DNA of 9,588 nt from CAZPEV01 sp964585635 (lineage in GTDB: Bacteria; Zixibacteria; MSB-5A5; GN15; JAAZOE01): NCBI GenBank assembly GCA_964585635.1, contig CAZPEV010000128.1:1-9588 (forward strand), given 5' to 3'. Shown in pieces: positions 1 to 5,870 of this stretch. The notes below the pieces were generated by a model that was not told the DNA's origin, searched no databases, and saw nothing but the letters and a program-made list of their open reading frames with translations. The position numbers and the translations under genes are program-made. How positions within the stretch are numbered: the stretch's first letter is position 1; each line of letters begins with the position of its first letter.

Positions 1-351
1 GGCGTGAGTTGGACGTACTATTGGTCCTCACCGGACAGCGCCTGGAGTACCGCCGGCGGCGATATCAACACGCTACGATGTATGGACACGATCATTGTCG
101 ATGCCTCGGTAGCCGTCTATAGCGCGCTCTTTTTTCACCTGGATACCGGTTTCGTGCGATACCTGATCGAAACGGCCAATTACGGCTGGCTGATGATGGC
201 GACCAACCTGGTCGATCGCGGGTCGTTTCAGTTTTTCACCGAGGATATCGGCACGATCGCCTATCGGCCAGTGCTGACGGTCTATTACACGGATCATGCC
301 GCCGGCGGTATAGCGACCCGTCGCCGCCATGCGGCAGGAGGTTTGCCATGA
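1..351 (+). CDS. C-terminal part of a DNRLRE/CBM96-like beta-sandwich protein (5' end outside window)
   Basis: The frame is open from the first base, so this is the 3' end of a longer gene. The GTG at position 4 is probably not the true start. The visible 115 residues match the pattern of the DNRLRE (CBM96-like) fold: an AWSTAGGDIN block near the start, a ...VRYLIETANYGWLMM strand pair in the middle (compare the family's V..W..G..NYG.LL), and a closing ...YRPVLTVYYTD strand. Members of this fold occur in secreted adhesins, in carbohydrate-binding modules and in some phage tail proteins. A short arginine-rich tail (ATRRRHAAGG) follows the last strand. The stop overlaps the next start as ATGA (348-351), so the two genes are probably translationally coupled, and the fibre-like neighbour suggests a surface or virion structural role. 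The fold assignment rests on motif resemblance only. The missing N-terminus prevents a firmer call. Confidence 0.6.
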   Translation, partial: GVSWTYYWSSPDSAWSTAGGDINTLRCMDTIIVDASVAVYSALFFHLDTGFVRYLIETANYGWLMMATNLVDRGSFQFFTEDIGTIAYRPVLTVYYTDHAAGGIATRRRHAAGGLP

Positions 352-2045
352 GAATTACTGTCGTTCTGATAATGCTTGCGGCTATGGTTGGCATGGTCCA
401 AGCCGATTTTCTGGGCCTCAAGAAGGCGTCCGAGTTTGTCGTTTTTCCGGTTCATCCGCCGCTGGATTCGGCCGGTATCCCCGGTCCCCCCGATTCCATC
501 CAGGTGATCAGTTACGCTGACAACGGATCATCAAAGGTCTACAGCGCCTCGGGCGGCGCCTATTCCTGCGTCGGAATCGACACCACTCGCGACTACGGCG
601 GCACGCATATCTGGTTCGCCGACCAAATCCAGGATATCGACGGCGCCGGGGGCAATGTCGAACTGGCGGTTCAGGTGATCACCTGGTACAAGAAGCTTCC
701 GACCTACTCCTTCGCAACCATCCAGGTCCTGACCGACTCGCTCAACATGCTGGCCTCGATCAATGATTCCCTGGAGCATTTTGACAACTGGGTGTCCGCG
801 TTTAAACCGGCCACTGACAGCGTCATGGCCAAGGCGAATCTGGTCCAGGTCTCGGATGATGCCACCGCCGCCAATAACCTGGAGCTGGCCTGGGAGGGAT
901 CAAATGATCATAGCGTGACGCTGTCGCTCAAAAGCGTCAATGTTCAAAACAGCGCCGGGTCGGCCATCGTCGCGGCTTCGACGGGGGGGAACGGGCACGG
1001 GATGTCGCTGTCCGGCATCGGTACCGGCAAAGATCTCAATGCCGATTTCGCCGACAGCATCAACGCCACCGTCGCCAGCCGTTCGACGTTCAGCGCCGCC
1101 GCCGACAGCGTGAGTGCCAAAGCTAACGTGTCCCAGATATCGGGTGATGCGGCGGCGGCAGATAATTTGGAAACGATGCTCGATGGTGCCGGAGGGAAAG
1201 TCCTTAGTCTGCGGCAGTTGCGCATCATCGGTACCGCCGGCAACGATACCGCCATCATTGCCCAGGGGACGGGCGCCGGAGTCGGTCTTTATGCCAAGGG
1301 GGGCGCCGCCGACATCAAGGGGAATATCGCCGGAGCAATCGATAGCCTGGGCGGCGGGGGAGTCGATGCCGTCTGGAATGAGGCGCAGTCGGGGCACATC
1401 GTTTCCGGCACCTTCGGCCGTTACCTTGATGCCGCGGTCAGCACCATCGGTTCTCCATCCGGAAGCGGAACGTATCCGGTGACGCTTGTCGCGGTTGACA
1501 GCAGCGACGGCCGGATCATTCCCGGTGCGGCCGTCACGGTTCTCAACCTGGCCTGTGACGCCGTCCTGGCGACCGGCGCCACCGCGTCCAACGGCCGGGC
1601 GTCGTTCAACCTCGATACCGGGCAATTCATCCTGTCGGCCACGGCCCCCGGGTATATTTTCGGCGCCTTCGACACCGTTCATGTCGTCGGCATAACGACC
1701 GACAGCCTCCGGGGGTATCATTTTGATCCGGGTCAACCGGCCTCCGGCGACCTCTGCCGGGTGTATGGTTTCATTTATGGCATCGATGGGCGGCCGCTGG
1801 AGGGAGTGGTCGTGGCGGCGGAACTGCTTGAGGGAACGGCGCGCCATGACGGCGTGATTATCAGCCCCTATCGGCTGACGGCCCGGAGCGATTCGACCGG
1901 ATACTTTTATCTGGATCTGATCCCATCGGAGGGGCTGGCGCCGACCGACGCCAAATATCTTTTGTCTGCCACCTATGCGGCCGGGACGATCTGGAAGCGC
2001 AAGATCGTGGTGCCGACGGCGCCATCCTGGCAACTGAGTTGGTGA
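348..2045 (+). CDS. Secreted modular phage-tail-fibre-like protein with two carboxypeptidase-regulatory-like domains
   Basis: The start is set by a strong AGGAGG (336-341) 6 nt upstream of an ATG that overlaps the previous stop. The 565-residue product begins with a Sec-type signal peptide (about residues 1-19, hydrophobic core TVVLIMLAAMVGM, likely cleavage after VQA). Residues 30-130 form a beta-rich domain of unknown family. Residues about 156-235 and 252-320 are two diverged copies of a repeat: DSV.AKAN..Q.S.DA.AA.NLE, then a beta strand, then a glycine-rich ...GTG turn. A DAVWNEAQSGH...GTFGRYLD motif (340-361) follows, of a kind I associate with phage tail and baseplate proteins. Two beta-sandwich modules end the protein (about 376-447 and 468-556), with the IPGAAV...TASNGRASF and GRPLEGVVV...SDSTGYFYLDL signatures of carboxypeptidase-regulatory-like or CnaB-like domains. 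It is probably a fibre or adhesin exposed outside the cell or on a particle. A signal peptide is unusual for a true virion protein, so a host surface protein built from phage modules is a fair alternative. No catalytic motif is seen. Confidence 0.7.
   Translation: MRITVVLIMLAAMVGMVQADFLGLKKASEFVVFPVHPPLDSAGIPGPPDSIQVISYADNGSSKVYSASGGAYSCVGIDTTRDYGGTHIWFADQIQDIDGAGGNVELAVQVITWYKKLPTYSFATIQVLTDSLNMLASINDSLEHFDNWVSAFKPATDSVMAKANLVQVSDDATAANNLELAWEGSNDHSVTLSLKSVNVQNSAGSAIVAASTGGNGHGMSLSGIGTGKDLNADFADSINATVASRSTFSAAADSVSAKANVSQISGDAAAADNLETMLDGAGGKVLSLRQLRIIGTAGNDTAIIAQGTGAGVGLYAKGGAADIKGNIAGAIDSLGGGGVDAVWNEAQSGHIVSGTFGRYLDAAVSTIGSPSGSGTYPVTLVAVDSSDGRIIPGAAVTVLNLACDAVLATGATASNGRASFNLDTGQFILSATAPGYIFGAFDTVHVVGITTDSLRGYHFDPGQPASGDLCRVYGFIYGIDGRPLEGVVVAAELLEGTARHDGVIISPYRLTARSDSTGYFYLDLIPSEGLAPTDAKYLLSATYAAGTIWKRKIVVPTAPSWQLSW
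813..1307 (+). repeat. Two diverged copies of a glycine-rich protein repeat inside the fibre-like gene
   Basis: Codons 156-235 (813-1052) and 252-320 (1101-1307) encode parallel blocks. Each begins DSV-x-AKAN, continues to Q(V/I)S-x-DA-x-AA-x-NLE, passes a short strand (LSLKSVNV / LSLRQLRI), then reaches an N-(S)-AG-x-(T/S)AI(V/I)A segment and a GTG turn. The similarity is clear in protein but weak in DNA, so this is an old duplication or a modular repeat, not a recent tandem copy. Confidence 0.6.
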
Positions 2046-2048
2046 GAG

Positions 2049-2057
2049 AGGAGGAGG
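2049..2057 (+). promoter_or_regulatory. Ribosome binding site that fixes the holin-like start at 2060
   Basis: An AGGAGGAGG tract (two overlapping AGGAGG cores, 2049-2054 and 2052-2057) lies immediately before the ATG at 2060. It decides for that ATG over the in-frame TTG at 2039, which would overlap the previous gene and place this tract inside the coding sequence. The spacing is 2 to 5 nt depending on the core used, somewhat short but workable. Confidence 0.7.
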
Positions 2058-2059
2058 TC

Positions 2060-2395
2060 ATGTCATTTCTGAGTGCGGCGGCCGATTTTCTCGGTCGCAA
2101 CAGCGGCGATCTGGCCGGCAGCATTTTGGCGGCGGTCGGAATCGCCCTGGGGTATCTGGCCAAGCGGTACCTGGTGCCGTTCTTGCAGGTGGAAAAGCGG
2201 TGCCGGTACGCCATCTGGATTGCAGCGATTGCCGATGAGCTGATCGATGATCTTAAGACACGATTTCCCGGAGAGCAGTGGCTGCAGGAAGTTGACCGGG
2301 CGGTTGATGGGATCGTGGAAATATGCGGAATCGATCGCGAAATAGCGCTTCGGGCGGTTCGGGCGGCGGCGGCTCGCAAGCAGCCGCCAGCCTGA
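2060..2395 (+). CDS. Small single-membrane-segment protein, possible LLH-type phage holin
   Basis: This 111-residue protein has one clear hydrophobic segment at about residues 18-34 (LAGSILAAVGIALGYLA), bordered by the basic KR at 35-36. An amphipathic helical stretch follows (about 44-90), then a short conserved-looking end, CGIDREIALRAVRAAAARK. The layout of an N-terminal membrane helix, a charged helical body and a final I-D-x-x-x-A-x-x-A-x-x-A helix is that of the LLH holin family (about 100-130 residues). Such holins make the membrane lesion that releases phage or the lytic enzyme. The gene starts 14 nt after the fibre-like gene and is followed at once by a terminator, so it is the last gene of that operon, a usual place for a holin. 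No endolysin lies beside it in this window. A small host membrane anchor is the main alternative. The family call is by pattern only. Confidence 0.5.
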   Translation: MSFLSAAADFLGRNSGDLAGSILAAVGIALGYLAKRYLVPFLQVEKRCRYAIWIAAIADELIDDLKTRFPGEQWLQEVDRAVDGIVEICGIDREIALRAVRAAAARKQPPA

Positions 2396-2400
2396 GACAA

Positions 2401-2430
2401 AAAGACCCCGCCAGAGCGGGCGGGGTCTTT
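2401..2430. terminator. Bidirectional intrinsic terminator between convergent genes
   Basis: A perfect 12-bp inverted repeat, AAAGACCCCGCC (2401-2412) and GGCGGGGTCTTT (2419-2430), encloses a 6-nt loop. On the + strand the stem is followed by a broken T-rich tail (GTTTG). On the - strand, bases 2399-2403 give an uninterrupted run of five T, so the hairpin can end both the fibre/holin-like operon and the dockerin gene, whose stop lies at 2449. Confidence 0.88.
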
Positions 2431-2448
2431 GTTTGCATTATGATTCGC

Positions 2449-4620
2449 CTATCGCCGGCAGGGCGCCGGACCGGCGAAGAATAAATTCTTGTAGAGATAA
2501 ATGACATCAGCCAGGTTGACCGCCCCGTCGCAGTTGATGTCGCAGACGGCGTTGCCGGCCGCCGGCGGCGGGCCGTTCTGGTAAAGAAAGGCGATCAAAT
2601 ACACCATGTCGGCGACGCCGACTTGACCGTCGTTATTGACGTCGCCTGCGATAAAATCGATCCGGCAATCATTCTGAACCAACGCCGACACCATCCCTTT
2701 ATGGCCGCCCAGGTCATTGACGGTGGCATCCAGAAAATACAGCGAATCTTCCGCCAGCGTCTCGGTGCTCCAGTAGAACCCCCAGCCATCGGCGGCCGAG
2801 GCATCGTACCCCACCGGAGTGCGGCTGACGGTGAAGCCCAGCGGTACCATACCGACCATCAGGTCGATCTCCAACCACTGGCTGCCGTACAGAAGCAACA
2901 GTTGGCCGGCAACCTCTTTTACTTTGTGCATTTCGGTAAACCCGGCAATCGGGTTGATCGTCCTATAGGTGTATTGCCCGGCGGAATCAGCCAGCCCCGA
3001 GGCCCCGGCCATGGTCACCCAAAATCCGGGCGCGCCGGACAGGCCGATCATGACGGCGTACTCATAATCCTCGACCCAGCTGCGCAGAAGCGCCAGCGTC
3101 GGCCGTCGGTCGGTCTTGAGTTCGAATGCGCCGCCGTGAGCCGTGCAGTAATCCCGCAGACCACCCACAAATTCACCGTCATAGGCGCCGCTGTTCTCGC
3201 GCACCATCATGGCGGCGCCGAGGCGGCTCATCAACTGCTCGTCAGTGAGGAAAGTATTGTTTTCCTTCAGCAGGTTGGAATATCCTTTGGTATACCAATA
3301 TTTGATTGCCATGGCAGCGGCCGCCGGGCCGGAGCAATAATCACCATATTCGCCGTTGGCGACCAGGTTGCCGTCCCCCGGAACGCCGTTGACGTCGCCG
3401 CCGAGGCGTTGGTCGATCACGGGGACCGGCAGAACCAGCTCGCGCGAGGCTTTCTTCATATCAAAAGAGACGTATGAAATATCTTCATCGGCGCAACTGA
3501 TCTTGGCGCTGATGCCGCCGCAGACATTCTGGGCGAAGGTCGGCACCAGAAAGGCGGGAAACGGCGGCGTCGGGTCGACATGGACGGTCACCAGGGCGCT
3601 GTCCGCCCGGCCCAGCGTGTCGGTGATGATGGCTCGGATTTGATAATCGCTTTCGGGCAGGCCGGAGGTGTTCCACGTATATGACAGGCCGTCACCGGAG
3701 CCGGAGGAATTGACGCCATTGCGCAACGGCTGGCCGACGGTGGTATCGACGCCGATGTCAAACCAACTCCCATTGCGGTAATACTGGAAACGGGCCCGTT
3801 TGATGATCTTCGAGCCGGCGGCGTCATCGGCCCAGAGATCGACGGTGTTTCCCAGGAATTGGCCGTCGGTCGGGTTGATCAGGCGCGCCGCCGGGGCCGG
3901 CTCAGTTCCACCACCACCACCACCACCGGCTATGCCGCTGGAAAACTGGATAAATCGTCCGGGGAAGATCTTTTCACCGGTGTTGACGTTATGGACGGTG
4001 TCGAGATCAACGTATCCTTCGCCCCAGTCGTTGTAGCCGACGCACCTCACCGGCAGGGAATCGGTGACGACCGCCGCCGCGCTGGGGTTACCGTCGGCCG
4101 CGATATATATGCCGACGAAATAGGGACCATTGACGACCACGGGCGAATCCAGGGGAATGGAGAGGAGGTAGAAGTCGTTGCCAAGGGTGACTTCATAGGT
4201 GGACGAAATCGTCAGCATGGCCCCCGGTTTGGGGCAACTGGGATTGGTCAGATCAACCATTTCCACGTCGGCCGACAGATAGATGGTTCCGGAGTCAAGA
4301 TAAACCAGCGGGATATGAACGGCGTCAACGGTAAAGGGATACGGTTTGTCGCAGGTCAGCGAAGGGTCCTGATACGCCTTGTAGAGTTCGTCACCATACA
4401 CCCAGGGATAGATGTAATAGATCGGATTATCGCCCATGTAAACGGTGCAGGTATCGGCGGCACTCAGCCGGACCGGGGCCGATTTCGGCGTGATGGCAAT
4501 CGGCGTCCGGCCGGTCAGCGGCACGACCTGCGGGATCGGCTTGGCGGCCGGAAGCGTCTCAGCTAAGACCGTGATCGCCAAGAGGATTGAGGCGATACGG
4601 CCAAGGCGCACGTACGGCAT
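2449..4620 (-). CDS. Secreted multidomain protein: Ig-like, C39-peptidase-like and dockerin-like domains
   Basis: The ATG at 4618-4620 is preceded by AAGGAG (4629-4634 on the opposite strand) at 8 nt. The 723-residue product has a Sec signal peptide (about 1-26). A beta-rich domain (about 55-228, cysteines at 58, 90, 129 and 193) is followed by a seven-glycine linker (232-238). An Ig-like domain spans about 246-350 (INPTDG start, TVHVDPTPP end), and a second short beta segment about 355-390. Residues 400-590 resemble C39-like cysteine peptidases: DYCSGPAAAAMAIKYW (Cys429) corresponds to the family's YCGPTS...MAL motif, but the segment expected to carry the catalytic His reads GAPGFWVTMAG, with Phe533 in that place. 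The C-terminus (659-723) carries two calcium-loop repeats, GDVNNDGQVGVADMVYLI and CDINCDGAVNLADVIYLY, forming a dockerin-like module. It is probably exported and cell-surface or extracellular. Peptidase activity is doubtful, and the dockerin may be an anchoring or stability module, since no cohesin is visible. Confidence 0.85.
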   Translation of the reverse strand: MPYVRLGRIASILLAITVLAETLPAAKPIPQVVPLTGRTPIAITPKSAPVRLSAADTCTVYMGDNPIYYIYPWVYGDELYKAYQDPSLTCDKPYPFTVDAVHIPLVYLDSGTIYLSADVEMVDLTNPSCPKPGAMLTISSTYEVTLGNDFYLLSIPLDSPVVVNGPYFVGIYIAADGNPSAAAVVTDSLPVRCVGYNDWGEGYVDLDTVHNVNTGEKIFPGRFIQFSSGIAGGGGGGGTEPAPAARLINPTDGQFLGNTVDLWADDAAGSKIIKRARFQYYRNGSWFDIGVDTTVGQPLRNGVNSSGSGDGLSYTWNTSGLPESDYQIRAIITDTLGRADSALVTVHVDPTPPFPAFLVPTFAQNVCGGISAKISCADEDISYVSFDMKKASRELVLPVPVIDQRLGGDVNGVPGDGNLVANGEYGDYCSGPAAAAMAIKYWYTKGYSNLLKENNTFLTDEQLMSRLGAAMMVRENSGAYDGEFVGGLRDYCTAHGGAFELKTDRRPTLALLRSWVEDYEYAVMIGLSGAPGFWVTMAGASGLADSAGQYTYRTINPIAGFTEMHKVKEVAGQLLLLYGSQWLEIDLMVGMVPLGFTVSRTPVGYDASAADGWGFYWSTETLAEDSLYFLDATVNDLGGHKGMVSALVQNDCRIDFIAGDVNNDGQVGVADMVYLIAFLYQNGPPPAAGNAVCDINCDGAVNLADVIYLYKNLFFAGPAPCRR
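3908..3925 (-). repeat. Trinucleotide tract encoding a polyglycine linker
   Basis: Six CCA units in a row on the + strand read as GGT codons on the - strand. With a neighbouring GGA they encode seven consecutive glycines (residues 232-238) between the N-terminal beta domain and the Ig-like domain. The near-identical codons suggest growth by replication slippage, so linker length may vary between strains. Confidence 0.85.
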
Positions 4621-4831
4621 AGGGAGCGCTCCTTATCACAGCTGCGTGCAGAAACGTCTATTACTATTGATATCGAAAGAAAAAGGTTTTCCTGAACCGT
4701 CGATTTCCCATTTTTTGCTTGTCCTCTCCGCAGAAGGGCAATAGATTGGTTCGCGGAAAGGCACCATTAAGAGGTTCTTACTAGATTTTTGGCGTAACCG
4801 GCTGTGGCGGGATTATTTTCATGAGGTCATT
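4621..4831. other. Divergent intergenic region, 211 bp, presumably holding promoters for both flanking genes
   Basis: Both flanking genes read away from this gap, so each must be transcribed from within it. It is visibly more AT-rich than its surroundings, with A- and T-runs at 4678-4684 and 4711-4716. I could not find a -35/-10 pair with good spacing on either strand and propose no specific promoter. The only clear signals are the two ribosome binding sites: AAGGAG for the - strand gene (4629-4634) and GAGGT for the + strand gene (4823-4827). Confidence 0.5.
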
Positions 4832-5632
4832 ATGACAAAGCGAATATATGTCTATGTCTCTTGCCTGGCATTACTTGCGGCGATTGCGACCTGGGTGGTT
4901 GCCGGCGGCTTGGGCCAGGATCGGGTCTATGTTTACAAGCCTAATGAATATGAAGGAAAACTGATCGCACAGATCAAGGCCATCAAAGTCGCCCCTGAAG
5001 ACAGTTTGGATTTTGTGGAACGGATAGTTCTGGCGATGCAAAACGACTTGAGCCGGCTGCATGATACGGCCACGGCTGCCTTTGACAGCATTCTGAGCCA
5101 CGCCGGGGGATTTCACAAGGTAATCTGTCGCCCGACCATTGAAGCCTTGACCGCCGATTCCGGTGTTTTCTCTGAACTCCGTGGCTTTTTGCCGAGGTCC
5201 GGCTTCTATGCCCTCAAGGAAATTACGGTCAACGGCTGCGGTTGCATGGTTGCATATGCCAGCGATATGAAGGATAGGACGGAGTCGGGCGCCTGTATCA
5301 TTGTGGGCCCTGGCGATTCCTTATATCCCATTGAGCGTCACGGCCTGCGCTATAGTGCCGCCACTGATGCGGATTCGATAAAATATATACTATATCATGG
5401 CGATTGTGCCCTGGTCGCGCCGCCGGAGAGCGTGATTACCTCGGGAACCCAACCTGTCATCGACGGCCGGTATAAATTCGACACTAAATTTGACAAGAAG
5501 TTCAAGGAAGTGGTGACCATGAATATCTATGGTTTTTCAGCCAATCGTCGCGCCTACGACCTTTTCCGCATATTCATACCTTCCAAGATCCTATACGACG
5601 TGAAACCACCCCGACACGGTGGACGATCATGA
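4832..5632 (+). CDS. Unrecognised secreted or membrane-anchored protein
   Basis: I do not recognise the family. The ATG is preceded by GAGGT 4 nt upstream. The 266-residue product has a positively charged start (MTKR) and a hydrophobic segment (about 8-24, SCLALLAAIATWVVAGG), consistent with a cleaved signal peptide or an N-terminal anchor. No lipobox cysteine is present. A helical region follows (about 45-95), then a mixed segment with two close cysteines (NGCGC, 136-138) and others at 155 and 192. A lysine-rich patch lies near the end (DTKFDKKFKE, 219-226). The body has periodic beta-strand-like stretches. Codons look less GC-rich than those of lipA downstream, judged by eye, which may indicate a recently acquired or fast-evolving gene. 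The stop overlaps a possible following start (ATGA, 5629-5632). No catalytic motif is recognisable, and export is the only property I can support. Confidence 0.8.
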   Translation: MTKRIYVYVSCLALLAAIATWVVAGGLGQDRVYVYKPNEYEGKLIAQIKAIKVAPEDSLDFVERIVLAMQNDLSRLHDTATAAFDSILSHAGGFHKVICRPTIEALTADSGVFSELRGFLPRSGFYALKEITVNGCGCMVAYASDMKDRTESGACIIVGPGDSLYPIERHGLRYSAATDADSIKYILYHGDCALVAPPESVITSGTQPVIDGRYKFDTKFDKKFKEVVTMNIYGFSANRRAYDLFRIFIPSKILYDVKPPRHGGRS

Positions 5633-5787
5633 ATAATGGGGTGTCCTCTAAAGAGCCTGGCGATGTTCTTGTATCCTACAATTTCCGGGAGCATCATCTA
5701 CATTGCAAATCATATCTTCAAGTCGGGACCGGCGCCGGTGTGCAGTTCCTGCCTATAGATATAAGCATGCTCCAAGGCAACAAGTGA
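5629..5787 (+). CDS. Possible 52-residue protein coupled to the upstream gene, perhaps the 5' part of a frameshifted gene
   Basis: An ATG overlapping the previous stop as ATGA opens a 52-codon frame ending in TGA at 5785-5787. The peptide runs MNNGVSSKEPGDVLVSYNFR and ends ...VQFLPIDISMLQGNK, with no membrane segment and no family I recognise. There is no good Shine-Dalgarno sequence, so translation would depend on coupling. The next frame over (codon phase of 5784) is open without a stop to TAG at 5865-5867 and reads like protein (VTPGEGKDFDITGR...). Joining the two would need one extra base near 5775-5784. It could be a real small gene, a decayed or mis-sequenced larger gene of about 80 residues, or chance. 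Without it, 5633-5870 would be an untranslated leader for lipA. Confidence 0.35.
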   Translation: MNNGVSSKEPGDVLVSYNFREHHLHCKSYLQVGTGAGVQFLPIDISMLQGNK

Positions 5788-5870
5788 CCCCCGGTGAGGG
5801 AAAAGATTTCGATATTACCGGCCGGATTGTCGCGTATATTCCATTGATGATTGGGGTCTGGAGATAGCGC

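Noticed and set aside
900..2033. Long minus-strand open frame (377 codons) opposite the fibre-like gene
   Set aside because: It is rich in Arg, Gly, Asp and Pro with no domain pattern, typical of the antisense of a GC-rich gene. The + strand frame has a signal peptide, repeats, domains and a ribosome binding site.
2396..2448. Attachment site or prophage right boundary at the terminator
   Set aside because: The hairpin is fully explained as a shared terminator. No direct repeat of a host gene end or tRNA fragment is visible, and the left boundary lies outside the window.
2623..3477. Plus-strand open frame (284 codons) opposite the dockerin protein
   Set aside because: It lies wholly antisense to a gene with clear domains and calcium-binding repeats, and its translation has low-complexity His/Gln/Arg composition.
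4640..4831. Sigma-70-like promoter elements in the divergent gap
   Set aside because: Several TTG and TAT-like hexamers occur in this AT-rich stretch, but none pair at 16-18 bp spacing with good matches, so naming one would be guesswork.
4832..4904. Lipoprotein signal in the orphan secreted protein
   Set aside because: The hydrophobic segment is not followed by a lipobox cysteine; the only early cysteine (residue 11) lies inside the hydrophobic core with no suitable LxxC arrangement at its end.
5775..5787. Programmed -1 frameshift signal
   Set aside because: The bases before the TGA (GGCAACAAG) do not form an X-XXY-YYZ slippery heptamer, and no strong downstream hairpin is evident, so an indel or sequencing error is more likely than programmed shifting.
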